From Labyrinthula sp. Ha (taxonomy: Eukaryota; Sar; Bigyra; Labyrinthulida; Labyrinthulaceae): DNA of 64,000 nt. A program made the position numbers and the translations under genes. Below, one piece after another: positions 33,469-45,140 of the stretch. The first letter of the stretch is position 1; each line of letters opens with the position of its first letter. The notes beneath the pieces were generated by a model that was given only the letters and a program-made list of their open reading frames with translations, did no database searches and had not been told where the DNA came from. Location of the stretch: assembly GCA_015227615.1 (NCBI GenBank), contig JAALGZ010000025.1, forward strand, positions 496,001 to 560,000. The letters run 5' to 3'.

Positions 33469-35262
33469 TTACGGAATTAACCTTGTGGGATCTCTAGGAA
33501 ACATTCTAACTAGACGAATGTTTGGTAAACCTAGAAATAACATACAAACCCTTTCAAGTCCAACACCTCCACCTCCATGTGGGCGAGCTCCTGCTTTGAA
33601 CGCATCAATATAAAATCTAAGAGATTCTGGATCAATATCTTTTGCCTTTATTCTTTCTTCTAATAATTCTGGAATATGAACTCTTTGTGCACCAGACATA
33701 ATTTCTTGTCCACGTATAAAAAAATCATATGAATTAGATAAATTTGGATTTTCAGGGCATGGCATAGTATAAAAAGGTCTTGGAGTCAAAGGAAACTTAT
33801 CCAAAAAGTAAAAGTCTACTCCATATTTTTGCTTGACAAGTTCTCCTAGTTTCTTCTCTGATGGAGTTGATAAATCATCATATTCTCCTTGCTCTTCTTC
33901 ACTGAAACCAGCTTCTCGTAGCAACTCAATTGCTTCTTTAAACTCTATTCGTAGGGTTCTTCCTGTAGTTCCAGAAACCTTTTCATCAGGAATAGAAGCA
34001 GGTGCTCTAAATACCAAATCCTCAAAAAGAAAATATTTTCTTACAGTATTGATTTCGTCTTTTCTTTTCGCATTTAATTCTGTAAAAATATGATTGAAGA
34101 GGTCAGAAAACATATCTAGTACTTCATGATAGTGTTCTTTGAAGCACATTTCCAAATCTAGACCTTGAAATTCACATAAATGTCTATTTGTATTGGAATT
34201 TTCAGCTCTAAATACAGGGGCAAGCTCAAAAACTCTTTCCAATCCACTACAAGCAGCACTTATTTGTTTATGTAATTGAGGCGATTGTGCCAAAAATGCT
34301 TCATTTCCAAAATAACTTGTCTTAAAAACTTCAGCTCCACCTTCACTTGCACCATAAAGTAATTTTGGAGTTTGAATCTCTAAGAAATCATTATCAACTA
34401 GAAAATTTCTGAACGCACTACAAATAGTTGTATTGATTCTTACTATAGATTGCGAGAGAGGAGTTCTAAGATCCAAATTTCTTGTATCCAAACGAGTATC
34501 AAGACCCACAGATACAAATTTGGATTCTTCTTTAGCTTGTTCATTTAGTAACTTGATTTCCTCTTCAGATCGTGCGGCATCGATCACTTGAAATGGGAGT
34601 GTTCTTTCAGCTCTTCCTACCACAAAAACTTTCTCAACTTGGATTTCAACTTGACTTTCAGTAGCCTTAGTTTGAACATCTACTTTAACCAATTTTCCAA
34701 ATATATCAATTACTGACTCATTTGGTATTTTCTTTCCAAACTTGACCAAGTCTTTTCCACTGACAACTACTTGAATCGTTCTTAATCCTTCTCTTATCAA
34801 AAAGAATAGCAACTTTGCCTGAACCCTTGATGTATGTAAATAACCTCTTATCCAAAAACTTTCTTCTATGAACTCATTGATGTCTTTCAGGGAAACAAAC
34901 TTTCTTCCTAATTTGTCTTCAGCTTTACTCTTCATAACCTCATAATCTCCAAAACTAGAAGTGAGCGCTTCGGATAGTTTTATAATTGGTGCCTTTTCTG
35001 AATCTTGTTGAGCTTTTAGTCTAGCTAACCTTCTGGCTTCTTTCTTAGCTGCTCTGGGATCTGCTTTTTTTTCTTTTTTCTCTTTTGCTTTTTTCTTTGG
35101 CTGCATATCTTCTGGTAGCTTGCTTTTCAATTCCAATAACTTCTTCACAGCAGCTGATACAACATTCTTCTCTGCTTTTTCTTCTTTAAGTTTTCTAACT
35201 GTTTCTCCTTGCAATGAAATCTCTTCAAGCAATTTTGTGATTTCTTCTGTTTGCTCTGTCAT
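33469..35262 (-). CDS. DPS1: Aspartyl-tRNA synthetase, cytosolic, with N-terminal WHEP domain
   Basis: A 597-residue intact class II synthetase, ATG at 35262. Residues about 5-52 look like a WHEP domain (EITKLLEEISLQGETVRKLK). A Lys-rich tRNA-binding linker follows (about 54-85). Next comes the OB-fold anticodon domain (WIRGYLHTSRVQAKLLFFLI, about 137-156) and the catalytic core, with class II motif 2 (FRAENSNTNRHLCEFQGLD) and motif 3 (GGGGVGLERVCMLFLGLPNI) and the eukaryotic cytosolic ending FPRDPTRLIP. It charges tRNA-Asp in the cytosol. The Lys-rich extension is usual for fungal and animal enzymes; the WHEP-like segment is not usual for AspRS and is the odd point. It shares a 145-bp divergent region with the EF-hand gene. 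No introns. Confidence 0.95.
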   Translation of the reverse strand: MTEQTEEITKLLEEISLQGETVRKLKEEKAEKNVVSAAVKKLLELKSKLPEDMQPKKKAKEKKEKKADPRAAKKEARRLARLKAQQDSEKAPIIKLSEALTSSFGDYEVMKSKAEDKLGRKFVSLKDINEFIEESFWIRGYLHTSRVQAKLLFFLIREGLRTIQVVVSGKDLVKFGKKIPNESVIDIFGKLVKVDVQTKATESQVEIQVEKVFVVGRAERTLPFQVIDAARSEEEIKLLNEQAKEESKFVSVGLDTRLDTRNLDLRTPLSQSIVRINTTICSAFRNFLVDNDFLEIQTPKLLYGASEGGAEVFKTSYFGNEAFLAQSPQLHKQISAACSGLERVFELAPVFRAENSNTNRHLCEFQGLDLEMCFKEHYHEVLDMFSDLFNHIFTELNAKRKDEINTVRKYFLFEDLVFRAPASIPDEKVSGTTGRTLRIEFKEAIELLREAGFSEEEQGEYDDLSTPSEKKLGELVKQKYGVDFYFLDKFPLTPRPFYTMPCPENPNLSNSYDFFIRGQEIMSGAQRVHIPELLEERIKAKDIDPESLRFYIDAFKAGARPHGGGGVGLERVCMLFLGLPNIRLVRMFPRDPTRLIP

Positions 35263-35407
35263 TTATTTGGTTTTGCTTTGAAATATGTTTCTAACAATAT
35301 GGCATTACCCTGGTGCTTCTCTCGAGAGATAACGATAGCGAGGAGAATTTCTGACCGAAATAGCCGTTTATAGTTTTAAAGAGCCAACTGGAAAATCAAG
35401 ACAAAAA
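35263..35407. promoter_or_regulatory. 145-bp bidirectional promoter region (AspRS / EF-hand protein)
   Basis: Divergent ATGs lie 145 bp apart. The sequence is less AT-rich than the surrounding deserts. No defined motif could be assigned. Confidence 0.55.
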
Positions 35408-35947
35408 ATGTTATCAGAATCCGAACTGCTTCGAAAGAAGCAAGATAGAAGAACATTGCGAAATGTGAACAAGATGACGCGAAGAACTGTTCATTCCCCG
35501 CAACAACTTGATCTGTTTAAGAAAGTGTTTGAAGTGTACGACGCGGATAAAGACGGAGTGATCAACTTGGCAGATTTGGAGAAAATGGTAACCAGTCTAA
35601 CTCCTGGTTATAAGGAACCGGACTCAGTTAAGCGGATGATGGAGGAAGTTGACTTGGATAAAGATGGATGTATTGATTTGGAGGAGTTTGTATACATGAT
35701 GACTAGAATTTTAGACGATGACAATCCTGAAGCAGAGATTAAATTTGTATTTGACTCAGTGGATAAAGAAAAAAAGGGCCATATTGACAAAAGCATGTTA
35801 CAAGAATTATTCTCCCAACTAGGTATGGAACTTTCTGAAAATGAAATGGAAGATGTTATGGTGTTATTGGACGTTAATGGTGATGGAGTAATAACGTTTG
35901 AAGAGTTTAAGACAGCATACTTGGAATACAATATTATGGGTGTCTAG
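35408..35947 (+). CDS. Calmodulin/centrin-like protein with four EF-hands
   Basis: 179 residues, ATG at 35408. A basic 30-residue lead (KKQDRRTLRNVNKMTRRT) precedes four EF-hands. Loop 1 (DADKDGVINLAD, 45-56) has a full set of ligands except Asp for the usual last Glu. Loop 2 (DLDKDGCIDLEE, 82-93) and loop 4 (DVNGDGVITFEE, 155-166) look fully calcium-binding. Loop 3 (DKEKKGHIDKSM, about 119-130) lacks the key ligands. A basic N-terminal extension and one or more dead EF-hands are common in centrins and in calmodulin-like proteins. With IFT81 nearby in the genome, a centrin-like role at basal bodies is possible, but the loop sequences do not decide it. It acts as a calcium sensor by family. 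No intron. Confidence 0.85.
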   Translation: MLSESELLRKKQDRRTLRNVNKMTRRTVHSPQQLDLFKKVFEVYDADKDGVINLADLEKMVTSLTPGYKEPDSVKRMMEEVDLDKDGCIDLEEFVYMMTRILDDDNPEAEIKFVFDSVDKEKKGHIDKSMLQELFSQLGMELSENEMEDVMVLLDVNGDGVITFEEFKTAYLEYNIMGV

Positions 35948-38900
35948 CAACCAATATTTATAGTTTTGTTTTAGGTGTAGATGTTGAGTTTTTAAATTCA
36001 CAGAATAGTTTTTGGGAACTCAGTTTATTCTTAACTATCTGCATAGACGGGATTTGAGCACTCTTTTACAGATCTTGTTTACTTTAATCATATGTTCAGT
36101 TTTAGGTTTTTTCATAGAAAATAATTTAAACTACTTTTTTATTTTACTGATATTTACTAAGGGTGAATTAAGAAACGAGATGAAGTGATTGGTGGAAGTC
36201 GAATCTGAGTTCATTCTAATAGAGGTCTTGGTCATAAAAAAACTAGCTGAAGTATATTTATAAAGTAGAATGTGGAGAATTCGTGCATTGATCTAGATTT
36301 TTATAATATCTTTTTTTTCAAAGTTTAGTGAATTACTGTTACTTTATGAATTTTGTGCATCAATATAAATTTAGTGAAATAAAGAGCATTATGATCGAGT
36401 TAGGTAAAACAGTTTAGTTATCATTTAGAAAGAAGTCATTTATTATAAAGTTTTAATTCATAAAAAATAATGTAGCCCTATTCAATCATTCCACAAACTT
36501 GGTCAACTAGGCAAAAGGTTCATTTACATTTCAAAGGATATAAATTTGAGACTAGTATTCTATTCTATTGCAAAATTTGTCGATAAATGTCGAATTTATG
36601 AAGTATATTAGATGCATGAACTTTAAGTGAGTTATTGGATCCATTACAATAGATAGAAAATAAATAGATTCATCAGAGAGACAGCTAAACCACGTAATTT
36701 ACCTGGTTTACTACTCATTAGACTAATATATGTTATAAGCTTTGTTGTGTCAGTAAGTTTTTTTCTCCTTCGAATACTAGTTTACTTGATCTCTCTTGTC
36801 TTTAATTAATTACTGCAATGTATTGAATTTATGCCTTTACCAAATTTCAAGTTTTCAATAGACTGTCCATTTAGACTCTTTAGATGTTGGACAAACTGCT
36901 AATCCTTAACCAAATTCGCTAGAATAGCAAAGAGTAGTAAGCGAAATATAAATCATGTAATACTACCTCTATTAGCAGTGACATGAGTACCACCAGGTCA
37001 AGAATAAGGTTGAAGAAAATTCAACGGGATATAGTAGCAATAACTGCTGAGTTTCCCTTCAGCTGACTTATGCATGTCCTAATTATTGCAGATCCTGTAG
37101 AATATAGTATTTGGCTACGGTTGTGCAACCTTTTTTCTCTAACTTCATATAGGCACATATGAATCTCTTTAATGGTCAGTTTTTCATACCTGGTACATTA
37201 TTCTTACTTATATTAGCATCTGCTATGGCTACAGCTTACTATAGTTTATATCTAGTAATGTATTTTAAGAAAATCTGTAATAAGCAATGATGCTGCATCT
37301 TAAGATAGTGTATAAATTCCCCTTAAAGACATAGTTGTTTCATAAAAACCATGCCTATATTCTGAGAGATACGCTATACGTGGAGAGTTTTATTTTTGGC
37401 GTACCAGAAACTACCAGGAGTCCACCATTCGAGCCCGGTTGATGAACAGAGGTCTCAAGATAGTTTCATCTAATAGCTAATACATTAGACTTCCATCTAC
37501 TTCTCACACTATGAAACTATATGAAAGCCTCAATATAGTGGTGTTAAAAACAGAGATTGAGTTCATAAATGATTATTATAGCCATTAAATTGTGTATATC
37601 AATCTTACAGGTATAGAGAAGACGGCGTGAGCACAGCAAACAGATAAACCTCTACGGCCGAATGATACAACTGTAACGCATTACCAATAGATGCTTAACT
37701 TCTCCTCAAACTTACGTATATATATATCAATCACAACATACTCATCTGTCTTTCAATAAGCATAGCCCTAAATTCAGGAAATGAAACTATCTCAGTCCAC
37801 TATTTAGAAAGAAGTTATTATCTTGAAATAGCGTGAAAAAATAAAAAGAGACCTGAATTAAGAATGAAGATGTGTGATAGCATATACAACGATATTATTT
37901 GTAGCTCCCATGAGTCTAGGTCTTGATTTTACAACCTGATGCTCAAAAAACATTTATTTCCTTAAGAAAACTACTGGAAGTCATCGGAATCGTTCCAGTA
38001 CTAGGTCTTTCTTAGACTTCAACACTCGTCAGTGTGAAGTTTGTTGAATAAAATCTTGAGGTCTGGGTATTTCCAAGTTCATAGGAAGAAGAAAATACCC
38101 AAATGGAGAAGTGAAATGACGATAAGAAGTTTTCCTTTAAGATATGCAGTGTAAACTCTATTGATAATTATTTAGAAGCTATGTAGGGATAAAATCCCAC
38201 CCATATTAGTATGATTCCAAGGAGACCCGCACACCACTTGGTGTATTTAACCTATACCTGTACCATTGATTATGAACTCAGAAAACTTGCTATCAGACTA
38301 CCTTCTAATGCCTAGTCACAGGGACATATCCCCGAATCTAATGTATTTGTTTCAACGACTAAAGTTCTACCATATTACAGGAAAATTTTAGTTGCTTAAA
38401 ACATAAACACTATAGGTACTTGGTTTAATTTTACAGATGAGAACCTTGCATGAAAGTCAGGCATTAGATTTGGTACAATACACATACAATTCTTTCGTAA
38501 TTGTTTGAATTCTGATTATCGATTGCAGAATTGGGATTTTTATTCCTATGAAACGATTCTGATTTTATTCTCATTATCAACAATGAACAAAAATTATTGA
38601 GGAATTATCAGAATCAATCAATCACAAAAAGTGGGCAAAAACCTATTGATAAATGTTCAATTGGTTAAATCCGGTATCAATGAAGGTTGGCTCTGTCATA
38701 TATACAGCTGCTAGTTTCTTGTTTATGGGTTGTATATAGAGAAAACAGGGAAATTCCAAGCCAAGTATAAAGCTTAGCAGTTCATAGAATAGTTTTTTAA
38801 GAATATATTAAATAATTCTCAAACTTCCGAATATAGTTCCAAATTTCATCTAGTGCGAAATTCAGTTTGTATATTCCAGAAACCGCGTTACATATGAAGC

Positions 38901-39394
38901 ATGTCTTTTAAATTCTTTTTTTATAATTTTTAAACCGCTTACTCATAGATTCAAAGCACATTGAATCTAAACCATCAATAAGTCTTGGATCCGGAGAGCG
39001 CACACATAGTAATATTACCATGAAATGTGAAGTGAGGAATACATCACAAATAACCAAACTGACAGTAGAGAATGTTTCCCTTTCCTTATAGCTACCTCAT
39101 GCCTCATAAAGGGTGTAACTTGAAAATTTGCATAGCTTGTATCATTACTAGCAGTGTCTTTAACTTTAGTTTTACTAAGCACATCCCTAAGTAAAGTGCT
39201 ATGTCTATATTGTTACTAAACAAGTTTCTTGACTATATTGAAATTAGAAAAAACACATAGCCAAAATCTACACGTACGCTTTGTAGTACGTTTTAGGTTA
39301 TTGAAAGAGATATCTACATATTTCATGAAGAAGTTTCACGGTTTTAACCAGCATTAAAATGGAATTAAAGTTTCATAGTTCTTATTCTCACGCT
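35948..39394. other. 3.4-kb AT-rich desert upstream of the LTR element
   Basis: No intact gene. It holds one dispersed repeat copy (38504-38646). The rest is stop-dense. A stretch near 38200-38400 may be old pol sequence, but too weakly to name. Confidence 0.5.
38504..38646. repeat. Dispersed repeat, copy 1
   Basis: This segment aligns by eye with 62482-62610. They share TTCTGATTAT, GGATTTT-ATT, ATTCTGA-TTTATTCT-ATTATCAA and the ending A-AACCTAT, with small gaps. The copies are diverged, consistent with an old, non-coding repeat or a solo-LTR family. Confidence 0.5.
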
Positions 39395-39657
39395 TGTTAG
39401 TTCAAGTTTGAAATATATGGACTGAAATAAATTCTTATTACTAGCTGTTCAAATACTCTTGAAATATGAGTACCTTGTAATATAAGCGGTTTAAGCGAAT
39501 TAAGAGTTTAAGAAAATACAAAAAGAAAAGTTATAATTTTATATTTTACTCTACTTTTTACACAGCAAACTACTTTGAGAACAACCCGATACAGTCGTCC
39601 TTTTGAAAGTCCGTAGAATTTGTAGAAAGAAGTTTATTTTTGGACTATAAACGAATA
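39395..39657 (+). repeat. 5' LTR, 263 bp
   Basis: Begins TGTTAGTTCAAG. It is 258/263 identical to the 3' LTR by direct reading. The 3' edge is uncertain by a base, because one terminal A could belong to the target duplication. Confidence 0.95.
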
Positions 39658-39702
39658 TTGATCAATATTCCCTGTGGCTTGATATTTTCAAAGATTTAGA
39701 GA

Positions 39703-40620
39703 ATGTCTGGAGTAGATCAAAACGAGCTTACCCGTCCTTTGAATCAGAAGCAGATGCTGACTCTTTATGAAAGTATGCAGAAGACCTTGGATTCAACAAG
39801 AAGAGCTATAGAAGCTTTGCAGTTAAGTTCTAATGAAAAGCAATTAAGTAACATTACGCAGAATGGTGCGATGATTTGTCAGGATTTCAAGGTCGATGAT
39901 TTAAAAGTTCTCGAAAGAAAGAATGTAGAGAAGTTTGTCTATCAGTATGAGAGGCTGTCTTTACAACAGAAAAGAGATATTAACTTGACTCAATTCGTAG
40001 ATTTGGATCTTTTTATTCACTTACGACGACTAGATGTTACTAGAACTAATGAAGATCTTGTGGATTATTTAAAGATCCTATTGTTAGAAATGAAAGAGCA
40101 AGCTTTGGAGGAAGCCGAAGTGATGATCGCCAAACATGTGAAATACAACTTCAAACTAAGAGAGGAAGATGCGATAAAAATCCTTTTTAGTGAAGTGCAG
40201 GAGATCATTAAGTTGCAACCATCCACTGCAAAACTCAATAAGAAAAAGATTGCGTTAGCGATCTTCGCTAAATTGCCTAAATACATCTGGGTAGAGGCTA
40301 ACAGGCTTAGTTTGAATCCTGCTTTAACCGATGTTGACCACGTGCGATTACAACAATATGTGGTGGAGTGTCTGCCTCCGCTGTGTGTAAGAAACGAGAT
40401 GAAAAAACGAGTCAATTTTAAGAAGATCCAGTTAGGAAAGTTCAAAGAAAGTGCTCCTATTGAGGTGAACGAGGTGAATACCAAGGGAGAGAGGAAACCA
40501 CACTCTCATTTCAAGAAGCAATCTTCTAATGATGAACCAGACTTATGTAATCATTGCTGGTTTTATGGACATAGAAGCTTTAAGTGCTGGATGAGGTTAA
40601 AACTTATTAGGAATGGAAAT
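39703..40620 (+). mobile_element. Element part: gag with zinc knuckle
   Basis: Starts at an ATG 45 bp after the 5' LTR (MSGVDQNELTRPL). The first 240 residues are helical and rich in Lys and Glu, as expected of a capsid region. A CCHC knuckle, CNHCWFYGHRSFKC (C-x2-C-x4-H-x4-C), lies at 40545-40587 and is the nucleic-acid-binding nucleocapsid signature. Confidence 0.85.
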
Positions 40621-40919
40621 AAGAATCCATCCTCGCAGCCCAAACCAGATGGAGAGGTTTTAAAGAAGAGATTGCTAAAGTGGAAAGAGAATAAAAAGAA
40701 GGGCTGGAAGAGAAATTTTAAGAAACCGGTCGAGAAGTCCACGTTTGCATCCAATGAAGTGACGCCGGCTAATGAAGGCGCAGTTGAGGATGTAGAGACC
40801 GACATTATTGAAGTCGTTCCTGCAGGATCGGTCGATGAGATATTTTTAAGTGAATGTACTGATGTAGCAAATGCAGAAGTGTGGGATGTAGCGGAAAATG
40901 AGATTAATCATGTCGAAGC

Positions 40920-41260
40920 TGAACTTGTTTTAGAAACCAGAAAAGGTCCGATGGTGGTGGACGGTATTTTAGATTCTGGAGCTAGAAAAACCTCGGGGGC
41001 AAGGAATTTATTTGAAAAGTTCTGCTGGAAGATAGAGGATATCAAGAGAAAGACATTTGTGAGAGTGGCCTCTGGGAATTTGTATCCCGTTTTTAAGATT
41101 GGTCATTTACTACCTTCAGTAAGGATTCCAGGATTTGGAGATTATTTGCTGGGACCTGTGGCAGTGCTGCTAGTTGAACAAGTGAATAACTGGACGAAAC
41201 TTTTAATAGGAAAAGAGGTTCTAAAACTCCATGGTCTTGATCCTACGCAGATTTTAGCTC
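40920..41260 (+). mobile_element. Element part: aspartic protease
   Basis: The retroviral-type protease signature is ILDSGARKT, within GPMVVDGILDSGA (near 40950-40990). It sits between gag and RT as usual for Ty3 elements. Confidence 0.75.
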
Positions 41261-41829
41261 GACGATTAAGGAACACAGGAAATGGAAGATCTTCTAAACT
41301 AACTGAAAAGGTTGAGAAATCAGTGAAATCTTTCAAAGAAACATGTGAAGTCAATGAGTGTATTACAGTGGAAGGAGCTTATTTAGCGAACTGGTTCAAG
41401 AGCAAGGTTTTTGGTGACGTTGAATTTGATGTCGTCAATACAATGGCAATTAATCCACACGTTTTTAGCGAGCCTGGTATTGAGAATCCATTAGAGTTAC
41501 AAAAAGGAATGGTAGAGGCATTTGCAGCAGAAGAAAATAAAATAAGTTTTGAAGAAGGAGGTGCGTGGCCCGAGCCAGTGATATTTAATGCTAGACATGA
41601 TGCAGAGCTAGAGGAGTTGACTGGTGTCGGAGAAAATTTAGAGGTTACCAGAGAAGCAGATTTAATGAGATTGAAAGATTTGCTGAAAGGAAAATTAAAG
41701 GAAATACCTGCTCAAATATTTGGTGAAGATAAGAAGTTAAAAATGGAATTTGATGACTTGATTTTACACCATGTAGCCGCTTTTGGCGATGATTTATCCC
41801 CAACTCAATTATCTCTTCTAAAACCTATA

Positions 41830-43220
41830 AGATGTTCTTTAATGGAGGGAACATCAGTGGGAGTTTTTAATGCGATCGCCCTTGGTATCGAAAAAGAGGA
41901 GTTCATGAAGAAAAGAGTGGACCAGATGATAAAAAATAAAATTGTTGAGGTTAATGATGACCCAACAACATGTATGAGAGCTTTTGTTGTTCCAAAAAAA
42001 GGGCCTAAAAAATACCGAATGGTAGTTGATTTCAGGCCATTAAATGCAGTTACGCAAAAGGTTGTTAATAACCTACCGAATATTGATCTACAGGTCGCTA
42101 AGATAAAAGGAAACACTATTTTTTGATCATTCGACCTGTTAAGCGGGTTTGATTATTTACCAACACATCATAACTCGCAACATTTATTTACCTTTGGAAC
42201 ACCTTGGGGTGTGTCTTACTCGTTTAGAGGAGCCCCCCAAGGTTGGTGTAATACCCCGTCTTTATTTTCTCAAAGGGTAATTACACATGTTTTGACACCT
42301 GCATCTCTTTGGCCTAATCATGCTTTACAATGGATTGATGATACAGTTTTATTTGCATTGGATGTAAGAGCATACATGACTTTATTAAGGAGTTTTTTAA
42401 AGGCTATTATAGATAAGAGATTGAGGCTAAATATAGGAAAATGTGACCTGATTGCTCAGAGTGCAGTATTTTGTGGGCACAAGTTGACAAAGGATGGTTA
42501 TCGTTTAGATGACACTTATTTAAAAAAGTTAATGGAAAGACCAAAACCTACCTATGTGCATGAATTAGCACAGCTGATTTATTTAGGGAACTGGGTCTCA
42601 AAGATGTTACCGGGTTTTTCGGAGTTAAGAAAAAGAATGACCGGGGAGCTTAATATTTACGGAAGACTCAAGAAGTTAGAAAGAACAAAGGTACTCTTGG
42701 AATGGAGCGAGGAAATAAATCATGCTTGCGAAAAATTAATGAAGGAGGTTAAATTGGCTTTCTCTAATACATTAGGCTATTATGATCAGAAGTTAGATCT
42801 GGTTTTATTTGTGGATGCTTCGGAATTTTACTGGAGTTATTTTATTTGTCAAACATCTGATGCAATTAAATTAGAATTTCCAATGGATGCTAACTATGAT
42901 GTGGTTGCTATGGCCTCAGGTACGTTCATAGATAGTTCCTTGAACTGGCATATTTCTTCAAAGGAATTATTTCCAGTGGTGATTGCATCACAGAAGCATT
43001 CTTATTTTTTGAAATCAAATGAGAAGAAGAAGATTCTCTTCACGAACCACAAGAACTTATATTATATTTTGAATCTAATAAAAGCGTCTAGAAAGTCTTA
43101 TTCTGAAAGGCTGACGCATTGGAGCTTGATTTTTCAAGATATTTGTTTGGAAGTACATCATATTCCTGGAAACCAGAATGTAGCTGCCGATATTCTATCT
43201 CTTTGGCTTAACCCTGAATT
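41830..43220 (+). mobile_element. Element part: reverse transcriptase and RNase H
   Basis: RT text includes FVVPKKGPKKYRMVVDFRPL (substrate-binding region), FRGAPQGWCNTPSLF and the catalytic LQWIDDTVLFA, the counterpart of 'YVDD'. The RNase H-like part runs from DLVLFVDASEFYWSY to HHIPGNQNVAADILS, with the typical D...E...D pattern visible at the ends. The order RT then RNase H then integrase is that of Ty3/gypsy. Confidence 0.9.
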
Positions 43221-43469
43221 TGATAAGGTGGAAGCTGATGAAGTGTTAGTTGCAGTTGCAACTGTAGAACACTTTAACGTGCAGCATTTCTGGGAAAAAG
43301 TGGATGAACTTCATGCTGGTTTGCGTAACATAGATTTTACATTGAAATATGGAGACGCCCGGCCCGAAATGGATGAATCTTTTTGTTTAAGTTTACAATG
43401 GAAAGATATAAAGTTCAAAAAAAATAATTTGAGAAGATATAAAAATAAGTTGGTGGTAACAAAAAGTTT

Positions 43470-44540
43470 GATTTTGCCAGTGATTGTTCATACACATCTG
43501 CGCTTCAACCATGGGGTAGCAGATCAGGAAAAAAATGGATTTCAGCTAATTATGTGATGCACTCTAAAGAAGTAAAAACAATATTTATGGAAGCTACGGA
43601 AAAATTAAGAAGTCAGTGTTTACATTGTCAACGTCCATCGAAAATAATAAGGAGACCTTTAGCGATTAATGAATTACCAAGTGAATGTAGAGCAGTTCTA
43701 ATGTCAGATTATTTGTACATTTCACCAGAGGAAGGTTATGTGTTGACTTTAATAGATGCGTTATCAAGAGTTACTTTATTGAAGCAGTGTAAGAATGCCA
43801 ATGCAATAAATGTCGTGAATATTTTATGGGAATGGCATTCTCACTATGATTTAGCTGATGATTTTATTCTACTATCTGACAAGGGTTCACATTACGTTAA
43901 TGCAATTGTAGATGCTTTTGTTAGGCAAAGCGGAGCAAGTCAGGAGTTCACGGTGGCTTATGCTCCCTACACTAATGGAGCCGCAGAAATACAAAATAAG
44001 CAGATTTTGAAGAATTTGAGAACCTTACTTTCAGAATATAATTTGAAGGCTGAAGATTGGCCTGAGGTTTTAGTGCAGGTACAATATTACCTTAATTCGA
44101 AGCCATTGAGAAGTAGAAATAATCTTACACCCTTCCAGATTTTGCTGGGTAAGAAACCTAGAAGGGATCCAGTGGGGCGAAAGCCAAATTTGAAATTGAC
44201 ATCAATTCAAATGAGTGAACTTAAAGAAGTTTCGCTGGAGTTAGAAGGAAGAATAAGAGAGTACCAAGAAATGGCTTTTTCATTCGCTGAACGATCAAGA
44301 CAATATGCTAATGCTTTGTACAATAAGAAATACAAACTAACTCCGATACATTTCCATGTGGGAGAGTTTGTATTAGTCAGTAAACCAAAACGTGGTTCGA
44401 AGGTTAAACCTCAATGGACAGGACCATTTCAGATCATTCAACAATTAGGGTCATATTTATATTTATTGAAGAATTTATTTGGGGATGAAGAAGAAGTACA
44501 TGCATCTAGAATGATGTTTTATGCTCCATCACACTTTTTA
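43470..44540 (+). mobile_element. Element part: integrase
   Basis: A zinc-binding HHCC-type region ends in CLHCQRPSK. The DDE core shows SDYLYISPEEGYVLTLID, LLSDKGSHYV and YTNGAAEIQNKQI. A GPY/F-type motif follows (PQWTGPFQIIQQLGSYLY). Confidence 0.9.
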
Positions 44541-44589
44541 CCTTCTGCAAAAACAAAGATTTGCTATTTAAATGATTCAGAAAAGCTTG

Positions 44590-44760
44590 AGATTAAGAAG
44601 TTGATTAAGATCAAGAAAAAGGATGATGAATATTTTCTGTTAGTTCATTGGAGAGGATTTCCATTAGAAGAGTCGACATGGGAACCAGTACAACAATTAT
44701 TTGAGGATTTGCCGAGTTTAGTGGTTGATTTTCTATTGAAGAATAAATTCAGTGGAATGA
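44590..44760 (+). mobile_element. Element part: chromodomain
   Basis: YFLLVHWRGFPLEESTWEPV matches the chromodomain core 'YLVKWKGYPxEExTWEP'. Such domains at the end of chromovirus integrases direct insertion to marked chromatin. Confidence 0.88.
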
Positions 44761-44929
44761 AAGCATGTCTAACCCGATTACGATTAGCAAATCCAGAAGC
44801 GGAAATATGGAGTGCAGATGAGTATAATGTAGATCTTTGTGATTTGCATCTTACTGACAAAGAATTAAATGGTTTCTTGAGTTTCGAACCAGTCAGTCAG
44901 TTTATGATTCCCATGTTTAATTCGCTTTT

Positions 44930-45140
44930 ACGATGGAACAAAATCGAAGTTTACATCTTGAAACAATGTATTTTGAAGTTTGGATTTTCTAAGTATGGGA
45001 AGTACGCTGAGTTTCTCAAGAATAGGCCAAAAAGACAGATTTACAGTCAATCGCAGCGCCTGGTAGGTAAACAGGCCATTTCTGTTTACTCGAATTTACG
45101 GCTTGACGTGGATGAAGTACGAAAAGACAATGTTAAATCT
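44930..45140 (+). mobile_element. Element part: Myb/SANT-like domain of the MTA1/p1-associated kind
   Basis: WNKIEVYILKQCILKFGF has the spacing of a Myb/SANT helix pair. It continues to QSQRLVGKQAISVYSNLRLD and VDEVRKDN. From memory this tail ('QTQRLLGQQSLAEFMGLxxDxDxV') marks a group of protist DNA-binding proteins tied to the ciliate N6-adenine DNA methyltransferase complex. That link is recall, not a search. It lies directly ahead of the methyltransferase part, as if both were captured together. Confidence 0.6.

Noticed and set aside
35408-35947. Firm call as centrin
   Set aside because: The EF-hand loops do not separate centrin from calmodulin-like proteins by eye, so only the broader family is claimed.
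37420-37450. Second tRNA-like string (ATTCGAGCCCGG)
   Set aside because: No cloverleaf can be drawn on either strand.
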